Shown piece after piece: positions 33,953 to 41,337 of a stretch of DNA of 64,000 nucleotides. This DNA is from Pseudomonas paraversuta. GTDB taxonomy: Bacteria > Pseudomonadota > Gammaproteobacteria > Pseudomonadales > Pseudomonadaceae. The stretch spans positions 248,001 through 312,000 of the forward strand of contig NZ_CAJFCL010000008.1 in assembly GCF_904063065.1 (NCBI RefSeq). Direction: 5' to 3'. The notes below the pieces were generated by a model that was not told the origin of the DNA, ran no database searches, and was given only the letters and a program-made list of their open reading frames with translations. The translations under genes were made by a program, and so were the position numbers. The first letter of the stretch is position 1. Each line of letters starts with the position of its first letter.

Positions 33953-34735
33953 ATGAAATTTTCCGCGCTTCTAGTCTTTATTGCCCTGCTGGCGGGTTGT
34001 GCCAGCGGTCCCCGCATGGATACCAGCCATCCTTCGGCCAACCACGACAGCCGCGTGCAGTTCGTGGTCCTTCACTACACCTCGACCTCCCTTGAGCGTT
34101 CACTGCAATTGCTGACCAGCGGGCCGGTGAGCAGCCACTATCTGATTGGTGATACCCCGCCAACCATTTACAAGCTGGTGGACGAAAACCAGCGGGCCTG
34201 GCACGCCGGTGAAAGTCAGTGGAACGGCCGCACCTGGCTCAACTCCAGTTCCATCGGCATTGAAATCGTCAACAAGGGTTTCCGCGATACGCCCAACGGG
34301 CGGGTCTGGTATCCCTACACTGAAGGTCAGATCCAGTCGGTGATCGCCCTGCTTAAAGACATCACGACGCGCTACAAAATCGATCCGCACAACATCATTG
34401 GTCACAGTGACATAGCGCCGTTGCGCAAGCTTGATCCGGGGCCGCTGTTTCCCTGGAAGCGCCTGGCCGAAGCCGGCTTTGGAGTCTGGCCGCAGGCCCA
34501 GGCCGTAGCCCGGGAGCAGGCCCTGTTTGCCAACGCACTGCCAAGTATTAGCTGGTTTCAGCAGCAGTTGGCCCTGTTGGGCTACGAGACCCCCCAGACC
34601 GGTGAGCTGGACGTTGCCACTCGCCACGTCCTGGCGGCCTTCCAGATGCATTTCCGGCCAGCGCTGTTTGATGGCACGCCCGATGCCGAAAGCGCGGCCA
34701 TTTTGAAAGTGCTGAACACCCAGGCCAAGCGATGA
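33953..34735 (+). CDS. ampDh2: N-acetylmuramoyl-L-alanine amidase, lipoprotein (AmpDh2/AmiD)
   Basis: A 260-residue zinc amidase that cuts the bond between muramic acid and the stem peptide, either in sacculi or in 1,6-anhydro fragments. It has a lipobox (ALLAGCAS, Cys near residue 16) and is probably anchored to the outer membrane. The amidase_2 domain carries FVVLHYTST with the first zinc His, IGIEIVN, and IGHSDIAPLRKLDPGPLFPW with the second His and the catalytic and third metal residues. A peptidoglycan-binding domain forms the C terminus. ATG 33953 is preferred to 33938 since it opens the signal peptide. Confidence 0.9.
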   Translation: MKFSALLVFIALLAGCASGPRMDTSHPSANHDSRVQFVVLHYTSTSLERSLQLLTSGPVSSHYLIGDTPPTIYKLVDENQRAWHAGESQWNGRTWLNSSSIGIEIVNKGFRDTPNGRVWYPYTEGQIQSVIALLKDITTRYKIDPHNIIGHSDIAPLRKLDPGPLFPWKRLAEAGFGVWPQAQAVAREQALFANALPSISWFQQQLALLGYETPQTGELDVATRHVLAAFQMHFRPALFDGTPDAESAAILKVLNTQAKR

Positions 34736-34746
34736 CCGCGCGAGCG

Positions 34747-36537
34747 CTATAACAGCGGCAGGGCCATGTAGAACTGGGTGCCCTGGCCAGGGCGTGAGTA
34801 GACGCCGATCCGCCCGCCGTGGAGCTGGACGATTTCCTTGCACAGCGCCAGCCCCAGGCCGGCGCCGCCTTTTTTGCGACCTACCTGCACGAAGGGCTCG
34901 AAAATCCGCCCTTGTTGGCCATAGGCAATGCCTTCGCCATTGTCTTCAATACTGATGATCACCCGCTCGCCATGCCGCCGCGCCTGCAGGCGAATCTGCC
35001 CACCGCTGGCCGTGTGGCGCAAGGCATTGTCCAGCAGGTTATCAATGACCCGTTCGAGCTGTGGCTGGTCGGCATTCAACACCGGTAGCGGTGGCTGCAG
35101 GTCGACCTGCAACTCGATCCCCTTGGCTGCCGCGCGGGCCGCGAAGCGGGTCCGGGCGTCTTCGAGCATGTCCGGGAGGTCGCAGGGGGCCAGCGTCAGC
35201 TTTTGCATGCCATTTTGATAGCGGGAAAAATTCAGCAGGTCATTGATCAACTGCATCAGCCGCTGCATTTCTTCATTGACGGTGTTGAGCAGGTCGGTTT
35301 CACGGGACTGCGGATCAAAACGCGCCCGCTCCATAAACAAGCCAAAGGCCATATGCATACCGGTGACCGGGGTGCGCAATTCGTGTGAGGCACGCAGTAC
35401 GAACTCGCTGCGTACCCGTTCAAAGGCCCGCTGCTCGGTGACATCATGCAACACCATTACAGCACCAAGAATCGGTCCTTTGGGCTGGCTGACCGGGGTC
35501 AGGCTGTAGGTCAATAGGCGTTTTTCACCCTCTATATCGACGCTCAAGTCTTCCGGGGCTCGTTCCAGGTTGCCGCCACGCAAGACCGTGAGCAATTGCT
35601 GATCGAGCTCCGGGCGCATCAGCGCCTCGCCCAGCGGCTGACTGAGGCGGCTCTGATCCCAGCCCAACTGGCGTTGCGCGACCGGATTCAGATGCTCGAG
35701 GCGGCCTTGCTGATCAATCATCAGCAACCCGTCGTCAATACTGTCGAGCACCGCCTGAAGCCGTTGCTGGCCCGCCAGCAGTTCGTCGACATTGGTTGCC
35801 TGATGTTGGCGCAGTGCTTCGGCCATGATCCCGAAACGCCGGGTCAGCAGGTTCATCTCGGTGGCCGAGGAGAGTGGCAGCACCACCTCGAAGTTGCCTT
35901 TGCCTATATTGTCGGCGGCTTTGGCCAATGCTTCGATCGGCGCGCCAAAACGTCGGGCAATGCCGTGGGCGGTAATAAAACCTATGGTCAGTACCGCAAG
36001 CCCTACCAGGCCCAGAAGCAAGGCAATGATCAGGGCCCGGTCCCGGGCGGAGGCCTGGGCGCTATAGATGTTTTCGAGGGCCTTGCGGTGCTCGGTAATC
36101 AGGCCGTTGCGCAACAGGTTGAAGCGGTTCCTCAGCTCGTTGTCAGTACTCAGGTCAGGGGTGTTGGGTTGAGCCGGGTTGAGGGCTTTGAGGAAGCTTT
36201 CGTAGTCCGTACGGGCCTGGGTAAAGCCGCTGTGCAGATTGTTTTTGCGCTCATGCTCGATGCCCTCGTCGAGCAGTTTCAGGTATTCCCGGGTTGATGC
36301 TTGCAGCGCTTTGGGGTCTTGCTGATTACGCAGCAGCAGAATCAGCTGGTCACCCAGGCTTTGACGCAGCTTCAGGCCCAGATCGAGGGTGATGAAGTTA
36401 TTGCGGATCAGCGCCTCCTGGGTCTTGGCCATTTGCATCACACTGACGACGCCAAGCAGGAGCCCGAGCAGCGCCACCGTAATCAGTGCAGAAATGCTTA
36501 GAAACAGCCGGGTTCGCAGCTTGATCGCAAGTTTCAT
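34747..36537 (-). CDS. kinB: Sensor histidine kinase KinB
   Basis: A 596-residue two-component sensor. Helix 1 (about residues 9-30), a periplasmic helical sensor region, helix 2 (about 168-190), a HAMP-like linker, a PAS domain (about 250-360), HisKA with the phosphorylated His at residue 385 in ASHELRTP, and HATPase_c (N box, GAGLGLALCKEIV). His385 and Pro390 coincide exactly with the residues studied in P. aeruginosa KinB, where Pro390 is needed for phosphatase action. It acts on AlgB, encoded 10 bp upstream in the same direction. The ATG at 36537 is used; the longer frame overlaps algB. Confidence 0.95.
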   Translation of the reverse strand: MKLAIKLRTRLFLSISALITVALLGLLLGVVSVMQMAKTQEALIRNNFITLDLGLKLRQSLGDQLILLLRNQQDPKALQASTREYLKLLDEGIEHERKNNLHSGFTQARTDYESFLKALNPAQPNTPDLSTDNELRNRFNLLRNGLITEHRKALENIYSAQASARDRALIIALLLGLVGLAVLTIGFITAHGIARRFGAPIEALAKAADNIGKGNFEVVLPLSSATEMNLLTRRFGIMAEALRQHQATNVDELLAGQQRLQAVLDSIDDGLLMIDQQGRLEHLNPVAQRQLGWDQSRLSQPLGEALMRPELDQQLLTVLRGGNLERAPEDLSVDIEGEKRLLTYSLTPVSQPKGPILGAVMVLHDVTEQRAFERVRSEFVLRASHELRTPVTGMHMAFGLFMERARFDPQSRETDLLNTVNEEMQRLMQLINDLLNFSRYQNGMQKLTLAPCDLPDMLEDARTRFAARAAAKGIELQVDLQPPLPVLNADQPQLERVIDNLLDNALRHTASGGQIRLQARRHGERVIISIEDNGEGIAYGQQGRIFEPFVQVGRKKGGAGLGLALCKEIVQLHGGRIGVYSRPGQGTQFYMALPLL

Positions 36538-36547
36538 CGTATGCGGC

Positions 36548-37894
36548 TCACAAGTTGTACTGCTTGCGCTTGCGATAGAGTGTCGAAGCGTCGATGCCCA
36601 GGGTTTTTGCTGCCTGGTCCAGGGTTTCACTCGTGGCCAGTACCGCACCGATGTGGGCTTTTTCCAGCTGGTCGAGACTCAGTGCCGCACCAATGCGCGG
36701 AGTGTTGGGCGTGGTTTGCTCGGCCATGCCCAGATGGCTGACTTCAACCACTTCCTGCGGGCAAATGATGCTCGCACGTTCAACCACGTTGCGCAGCTCG
36801 CGAATGTTGCCGGGCCAGCGGTAATTGGCCAGCGCCAGTCGGGCTTCTTCGCTGAAGCCCCGGGCTGGGCGAGCGTACTCTTTAACGAAGCGGGCCAGAA
36901 AGCGATCGGCCAGGGTCAGAATGTCTTCACTGCGCTCGCGTAGCGGCGGCAGGTGCAGGGTGATGACGTTCAGGCGGTAGAGCAGGTCTTCACGAAAGCG
37001 CCCGTCGCGAACCATGTCTTCAAGATTGAGGTTGGTGGCCGCCAGGATGCGCACATCGGCGCGCCGGGTCACGGGGTCGCCGACCCGCTCGTAGGCCTTG
37101 TCCTGAATGAAGCGCAGCAGTTTTGGCTGCAATGTCAGGGGGAAGTCGCCGATCTCATCGAGAAACAATGTACCGCCGTCCGCCTGGTTGACCCGGCCCA
37201 GTGTGCTTTCACTGGCGCCGGTGAAGGCGCCGCGGGTGTGGCCGAACAGTTCGCTCTCCATCAACTCGGCTGTCAGCGACGGGCAGTTGATGGTTACACA
37301 GGATTTCTTGGCCCGTTTGCTCCAGCCATGGATGGCTTGGGCCAGTTCGCCTTTACCGGTGCCGGATTCACCGAGAATCAAGATGTTGGCATCGGTGCCT
37401 GCTACCTGGCGCGCGGTTTCCAGCACCGCCATCATGGCCGGGCTGTGAGAGTCGAGCCCGTCTTTAGGCTTGCGAATTTCACCTTCCAGGGCTTCGAGGC
37501 GGGCGGAAAGCTGGCGTACTTCCAATTGTTTGGCGGTGGCCAGACGCAACTGATCAGGGCTGCAGGGTTTCACCAGATAATCGGCGGCGCCTGCCTGAAT
37601 GGCATCCACGGCGGTGTCCACAGCCGAGTGGGCAGTCACTATCACGACCCGCATCCATGGCGCCTGAATGCGCATATGGGCCAGGACATCCAGGCCATTG
37701 TCTTCACCCAGACGCAAATCCAGAAAACACAGGTCGAATACTTGTCGCTGCAGCAGCGCATCGGCTTGTGCCGCACTGTTGGCGGTGGCAACGGTGTAAC
37801 CCTCGTCTTCGAGGCAATAGCGAAATGTACGCAGGATGGCGGACTCGTCGTCCACCAGCAGAATGCGGCCCTGGTGCTCTTTGGCTGTATCCAT
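36548..37894 (-). CDS. algB: NtrC-type response regulator AlgB
   Basis: A 448-residue regulator. Receiver domain with Asp59 (FLDLRLG) and the Lys in YLVKPCSP; AAA+ domain with GESGTGKGELAQ, the sigma-54 contact loop GAFTGA, and a second motif GGTLFLDEIGDFP; and a C-terminal Fis-type helix-turn-helix (DQAAKTLGIDASTLYRKRKQY). The start MDTAKE at 37894 agrees with the length of P. aeruginosa AlgB (449). It controls alginate and virulence genes with KinB. It is transcribed leftward from the gap that holds the sigma-54 enhancer described separately. Confidence 0.95.
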   Translation of the reverse strand: MDTAKEHQGRILLVDDESAILRTFRYCLEDEGYTVATANSAAQADALLQRQVFDLCFLDLRLGEDNGLDVLAHMRIQAPWMRVVIVTAHSAVDTAVDAIQAGAADYLVKPCSPDQLRLATAKQLEVRQLSARLEALEGEIRKPKDGLDSHSPAMMAVLETARQVAGTDANILILGESGTGKGELAQAIHGWSKRAKKSCVTINCPSLTAELMESELFGHTRGAFTGASESTLGRVNQADGGTLFLDEIGDFPLTLQPKLLRFIQDKAYERVGDPVTRRADVRILAATNLNLEDMVRDGRFREDLLYRLNVITLHLPPLRERSEDILTLADRFLARFVKEYARPARGFSEEARLALANYRWPGNIRELRNVVERASIICPQEVVEVSHLGMAEQTTPNTPRIGAALSLDQLEKAHIGAVLATSETLDQAAKTLGIDASTLYRKRKQYNL

Positions 37895-38109
37895 TTCCTG
37901 CCTTCCTCTATGAGTGTTCATGGTTAGTGTCGGAATAATCGGGCAAGTTGCATGATTTTTTCACGATTTTTTAAGAGGCTAGCAGGGAAGGCCTTTGGCT
38001 GCATTGCCTAACTAGATGATTTAGAAGCTTTTAAACCTGAATGGACGCAGCAGGTGAGTGCTCATTGGTGCCTCTGTGCCTCACGCAAGCCTTCAGGGCT
38101 CTACACAGA

Positions 38110-38157
38110 TCGTGCAGAACGCACGACAGTCTCGGCAGCATCGTGCAGGATGCGCGC
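38110..38157. promoter_or_regulatory. Tandem inverted repeats, putative enhancer
   Basis: Copy 1 at 38110-38126 is TCGTGC-AGAAC-GCACGA, a perfect 6+5+6 dyad. Copy 2 at 38141-38157 keeps TCGTGC-AGGAT-GC.CG. and is 31 bp downstream, three helical turns, so both copies face the same side. Placed about 98 and 129 bp upstream of the predicted sigma-54 start, this is where activators of the NtrC class bind. The protein is unknown; AlgB, encoded next door, is a candidate. Confidence 0.6.
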
Positions 38158-38179
38158 ACAGCTGTCTTTTTAAAGCGTT

Positions 38180-38192
38180 TAACTCGTTGATT
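38180..38192 (-). promoter_or_regulatory. IHF binding site
   Basis: TAACTCGTTGATT matches every fixed position of the IHF consensus WATCAANNNNTTR on the minus strand. It lies in an AT-rich tract between the inverted repeats and the -24 element, where DNA bending would bring an activator to sigma-54 polymerase. Confidence 0.6.
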
Positions 38193-38220
38193 TATAAGGA
38201 TTTATTTATTTTATAAAAGC

Positions 38221-38236
38221 TGGCATGCAGCCTGCA
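38221..38236 (+). promoter_or_regulatory. Sigma-54 (-24/-12) promoter
   Basis: TGGCATGCAGCCTGCA has the invariant GG (38222-38223) and GC (38234-38235) with exactly the required 10 bp between, and two mismatches to TGGCAC-N5-TTGC. Transcription would begin near 38247, 75 bp before the 100-aa gene. Confidence 0.62.
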
Positions 38237-38321
38237 ATAACTCAGGTATAGACGCCGTACAGATCAGTCATGACTGGCGGACCATTCCCTGAATTGACCA
38301 CCGAGTGGCAGGAGTTTGAGC

Positions 38322-38624
38322 ATGCATCGCCAAGGTTTCGCCAGCTTTCATATTTCGCCACTGCACCTGCAGCAGGGTCTGTTCGCCAGCCTTGCTTTGG
38401 TGGTGACCCTGATCGGTGGTCAGCAACTGGTTCGCTGGGAGCAAGCGTCGCAGCCTGTGGCCGCGCCCTTGCCTGTTGTCGCCTATCAGCAACAACACTT
38501 CAGTACGATCAAGTCGAGTGCACTGAATGCGCGAGTCACTGCCGCGGACAGTTATGCACTGACCGCCGCCGAAGAGACGCAAACAGCTAATTCGCAACCT
38601 GCACCGGAACGTTGGGTGTTTTAA
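38322..38624 (+). CDS. Small membrane protein of unknown function
   Basis: A 100-residue protein beginning at ATG 38322, eight bases after AGGAG. One hydrophobic segment (about residues 17-33, LFASLALVVTLIGG) follows a short His-containing N terminus; the rest is polar, Ala/Gln/Thr-rich and probably periplasmic. No cysteine and no known motif. It corresponds in position to PAO1 PA5482 from memory. The sigma-54 enhancer layout upstream is the main clue to its use: expression under a specific signal. Function unknown. Confidence 0.7.
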   Translation: MHRQGFASFHISPLHLQQGLFASLALVVTLIGGQQLVRWEQASQPVAAPLPVVAYQQQHFSTIKSSALNARVTAADSYALTAAEETQTANSQPAPERWVF

Positions 38625-38707
38625 GTGTTCACAGTTTTGAGGCCCTTGCTGGCATCGGAATGCACCATTGGTATTAGGCTATTCCCACAGTAATAAGGAG
38701 AAACACC

Positions 38708-38872
38708 ATGTTGAGTTGGGCAGTTACCTTCCTGATCATCGCCATCATCGCTGCTGTACTGGGCTTTGGTGGTATAGCGGGCACCGCGACCGGCATTGCC
38801 AAGATTCTCTTTGTCGTATTCCTGGTGATGTTCGTGGTGTCCTTCATCTTTGGCCGTCGTGGTAAAGGTTGA
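38708..38872 (+). CDS. DUF1328 (YtjA-type) small membrane protein
   Basis: A 54-residue protein, ATG at 38708 after AAGGAGAAACACC. Two hydrophobic helices: MLSWAVTFLIIAIIAAVLGF and IAKILFVVFLVMFVVSFIFG, with the conserved glycine-rich turn GGIAGTATG and a C-terminal basic tail (GRRGKG). This is the DUF1328/YtjA family. It ends 2 bp before the next ATG. In several pseudomonads such genes respond to envelope stress; here that is inference. Confidence 0.88.
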   Translation: MLSWAVTFLIIAIIAAVLGFGGIAGTATGIAKILFVVFLVMFVVSFIFGRRGKG

Positions 38873-38874
38873 TC

Positions 38875-39339
38875 ATGCTTAGCCGATCCCTGAAGGCATT
38901 GGCCGCTGCCCTGTTGGTGGGCAGCAGTGCCATGGCCCTGGCCGCAAACGATGGCCAGTCGCACGCTAACCAGTTACTCAGCGATCCTGACTACCGTGAG
39001 GCCTGGCAACAGGTGGTGAAGAAGGAGGAGCGTTTGCCCGAGTGGGTGATGAACCTCTCCGGTGCGGCCGAGCAAATGAATGCCGTGACTGAAAATGGCG
39101 ACAAGTATCTGGTCGGTCCTTTATGTGAGACCGCCGATACCTGCACGACCGGGCGCCTGATTGTCGCCGTCAGTTTTGACAAGAAACACGCTTATGCAAT
39201 GTTGGTTGAGGTGCCGGCCGGTCTGCCTGCAGACAAATCCCCGACACGTCACGCCGACTACCGCTTTTTGGGTCAGCCGGACGAAGGTGTACAGGCCATG
39301 CTTAAAGAGCAGTTAAAGAAAGACCCGAATTGGTACTGA
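38875..39339 (+). CDS. Inhibitor of vertebrate lysozyme (Ivy) family protein
   Basis: A 154-residue periplasmic protein with a Sec signal (to about residue 22, AMALAAND). The body follows the Ivy fold: LSDPDYREAWQQVVKKEERLPEWV, a disulfide-bonded loop CETADTC, LIVAVSFDKKHAYAMLVEVP, and a C terminal LKKDPNWY. The E. coli loop that plugs the lysozyme active site (CKPHDC) is replaced, as in the Pseudomonas type called Ivyp2 (PA5481, from memory), so its main target may be bacterial lytic transglycosylases. It is likely cotranscribed with the DUF1328 gene. Confidence 0.8.
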   Translation: MLSRSLKALAAALLVGSSAMALAANDGQSHANQLLSDPDYREAWQQVVKKEERLPEWVMNLSGAAEQMNAVTENGDKYLVGPLCETADTCTTGRLIVAVSFDKKHAYAMLVEVPAGLPADKSPTRHADYRFLGQPDEGVQAMLKEQLKKDPNWY

Positions 39340-39391
39340 GGGGCACGGCTCTTTGATTTTTTGGGAGCAGGTTCGCTTTTTCAGACACGAC

Positions 39392-39417
39392 AGCCCAGGT
39401 TTTCTCTGGGCTTTTTT
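39392..39417 (+). terminator. Intrinsic terminator after ivy
   Basis: Stem AGCCCAG / CTGGGCT with a seven-base loop, followed by six T's, about 50 bp after the Ivy stop. Confidence 0.85.
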
Positions 39418-39623
39418 GTGTCTGCAGGGTCGCTGCATACATAGCTAATGCATTGTCTGTTCTCATTATTTTGCAAAGTATCGACGGGGCAGGAACAACC
39501 TCTGAACCCCGACCGTATATCGACCGGATACAAAATCTTTTCTTCAGAATTCCCGATTAATGCAATGGGATATTTCTTAATTGTTTGACGCTTTTTCGTC
39601 GCTATTTACGGCCACAAAAGACC

Positions 39624-39652
39624 TTGAAACAGCCGGTGTGCGGCACTTATGT
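39624..39652 (+). promoter_or_regulatory. Putative gltP promoter
   Basis: TTGAAA at 39624-39629 and TTATGT at 39647-39652 are 17 bp apart. The transcript would have a leader of about 250 nt before gltP. Confidence 0.35.
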
Positions 39653-39705
39653 CGTCTATTCTTAACTTTCCTCAGCCCATGTTCATGAAGTCTTGTCGGA
39701 CAAAA

Positions 39706-39766
39706 CCCATGCCGATTCGGCATGGGGTAGGCGTTTACGGCATTAGACGGTTTACTCCGGCATGGG
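39706..39766 (+). promoter_or_regulatory. Structured gltP leader with a repeated pairing arm
   Basis: CCCATGCCGA (39706-39715) and TCGGCATGGG (39717-39726) form a perfect palindrome. CGGCATGGG occurs a second time at 39758-39766, so the 5' arm can pair with either copy. Neither is followed directly by a clean terminator, though a run of T's lies at about 39779-39784. Confidence 0.45.
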
Positions 39767-39912
39767 AATAGTTGCGCCTTTTTTCGCCTGCCAAAGAGCC
39801 TGTCCGGTTCGATTTGGGCGACCTTCTACGGGGGTGCAGGCTTTCGATTTTTGCGCTTTGAGCGCTCTGGTCAAAGCCTTCACCCGAGTCCACTTGAAGT
39901 AAGGGTAATGAC

Positions 39913-41232
39913 ATGAAGAAGGCAAAACTTAGCCTCGCCTGGCAGATCCTAATCGGTCTGGTCCTCGGGATTGCAATCGGCGCGCTGCTCAACCACTTCA
40001 GTGCCGAAAAAGCCTGGTGGATCAGCAACGTTCTGCAACCTGCCGGCGATATCTTTATCCGTCTGATCAAGATGATCGTGATCCCAATCGTGATTTCCTC
40101 ACTGGTTGTCGGGATTGCAGGCGTGGGTGATGCGAAGAAGCTGGGTCGCATCGGTCTTAAAACCATTCTTTACTTCGAGGTGGTAACCACCATCGCGATT
40201 CTGGTCGGTCTGGTGCTGGCCAACGTGTTCCACCCGGGCGCCGGGATCGACATGAGCACGCTGGGCACGGTCGATATTTCCAAGTATCAGGCCACTGCTG
40301 CTGAAGTGACCCATGAGCATGCGTTCATTGAAACCATCCTCAACCTGATTCCGTCGAACATCTTCGCAGCCATGGCTCGCGGTGAGATGCTGCCGATCAT
40401 CTTCTTCTCGGTACTCTTCGGCCTCGGCTTGTCGAGCCTGAATGCCGAACTGCGCGACCCGCTGGTGAAAACCTTCCAGGGCGTGTCCGAGTCGATGTTC
40501 AAAGTGACTCACATGATCATGAACTACGCGCCAATCGGTGTGTTTGCGCTGATCGCCGTGACCGTTGCCAACTTCGGTTTTGCCTCTCTGGTGCCGCTGG
40601 CCAAACTGGTATTGCTGGTTTACGCCGCCATTCTGTTCTTCGCCTTTGCCGTGCTGGGCCTCATCGCCAAGCTGTTTGGCTTCTCGGTAATCAGGTTGAT
40701 GCGCATCTTCAAGGATGAGCTGGTTCTGGCTTACTCCACCGCCAGCTCCGAAACCGTGCTGCCGCGCGTGATCGAGAAGATGGAAGCCTACGGCGCGCCG
40801 AAAGCCATTTGCAGCTTCGTGGTACCGACCGGCTACTCCTTCAACCTGGACGGCTCGACGCTGTATCAAAGTATCGCGGCGATATTTATCGCGCAGCTGT
40901 ACGGCATCGACCTGTCGATCAGCCAGCAACTGCTGCTGGTACTGACCCTGATGGTTACCTCTAAAGGCATCGCCGGTGTACCGGGCGTATCCTTCGTAGT
41001 GCTGCTGGCCACTCTGGGCAGCGTGGGCATCCCGCTTGAAGGCCTGGCCTTTATCGCCGGTGTCGACCGTGTGATGGACATGGCCCGTACCGCCCTGAAC
41101 GTGATTGGTAACGCCCTGGCGGTACTGGTTATTTCGCGCTGGGAAGGTATGTACGACGACGCCAAGGGCGAGCGCTACTGGAACTCGCTGCCGCACTGGC
41201 GCAGCAAGGAAGCCCTGCCAAAAGGCGAATAA
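39913..41232 (+). CDS. gltP: Glutamate/aspartate:proton symporter
   Basis: A 439-residue member of the dicarboxylate/amino acid:cation symporter family (DAACS). About eight helices plus two re-entrant hairpins. Landmarks are LIKMIVIPIVISSLVVGIAGVGD near the N terminus, the serine-rich tip AYSTASSETVLPRV, the VPTGYSFNLDGSTLYQS motif, the second hairpin SKGIAGVPGVSFVVLLATLG and the substrate-binding GVDRVMDMARTALNVIGNALAVLV. ATG at 39913 follows GTAAGGGTA. Strong terminator after the gene. Confidence 0.92.
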   Translation: MKKAKLSLAWQILIGLVLGIAIGALLNHFSAEKAWWISNVLQPAGDIFIRLIKMIVIPIVISSLVVGIAGVGDAKKLGRIGLKTILYFEVVTTIAILVGLVLANVFHPGAGIDMSTLGTVDISKYQATAAEVTHEHAFIETILNLIPSNIFAAMARGEMLPIIFFSVLFGLGLSSLNAELRDPLVKTFQGVSESMFKVTHMIMNYAPIGVFALIAVTVANFGFASLVPLAKLVLLVYAAILFFAFAVLGLIAKLFGFSVIRLMRIFKDELVLAYSTASSETVLPRVIEKMEAYGAPKAICSFVVPTGYSFNLDGSTLYQSIAAIFIAQLYGIDLSISQQLLLVLTLMVTSKGIAGVPGVSFVVLLATLGSVGIPLEGLAFIAGVDRVMDMARTALNVIGNALAVLVISRWEGMYDDAKGERYWNSLPHWRSKEALPKGE

Positions 41233-41256
41233 TCGTCCCTCGGCAGCTGCACCCGC

Positions 41257-41284
41257 ACAAACCCCGGACTTGTCCGGGGTTTGT
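41257..41284. terminator. Perfect 28-bp palindromic terminator after gltP
   Basis: Arms ACAAACCCCGGAC and GTCCGGGGTTTGT separated by two bases, 24 bp after the gltP stop and 53 bp before the next start. Confidence 0.85.
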
Positions 41285-41337
41285 TGTTTCTGCGGTCTGG
41301 CCGCTATCATTCGGCGTATCTTCCAGGAGTTCACTCG

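Larger units (their letters stand above)
37895..38321. other. 427-bp intergenic region upstream of algB
   Basis: No protein gene is visible. The left part must contain the algB promoter; a -35/-10 pair is not clear to me. The right part holds, in order, two inverted repeats, an IHF site and a sigma-54 promoter reading toward the 100-aa gene (separate entries). Confidence 0.6.
39340..39912. other. 573-bp gap between ivy and gltP
   Basis: No ORF with coding character on either strand. It contains the ivy terminator, an AT-rich tract (about 39540-39610), a possible sigma-70 promoter at 39624-39652 and a structured leader of gltP with strong hairpins. Confidence 0.6.

Noticed and set aside
38708..38872. 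Minus-strand open frame (38674-38964) as a real gene
   Set aside because: It lies opposite the DUF1328 and ivy starts; the plus-strand small gene has an excellent ribosome site and family match.
40099..41334. 411-aa open frame opposite gltP
   Set aside because: Composition (runs of Gln, His, Arg) is typical of an antisense shadow; gltP in the other strand is a complete recognised gene.
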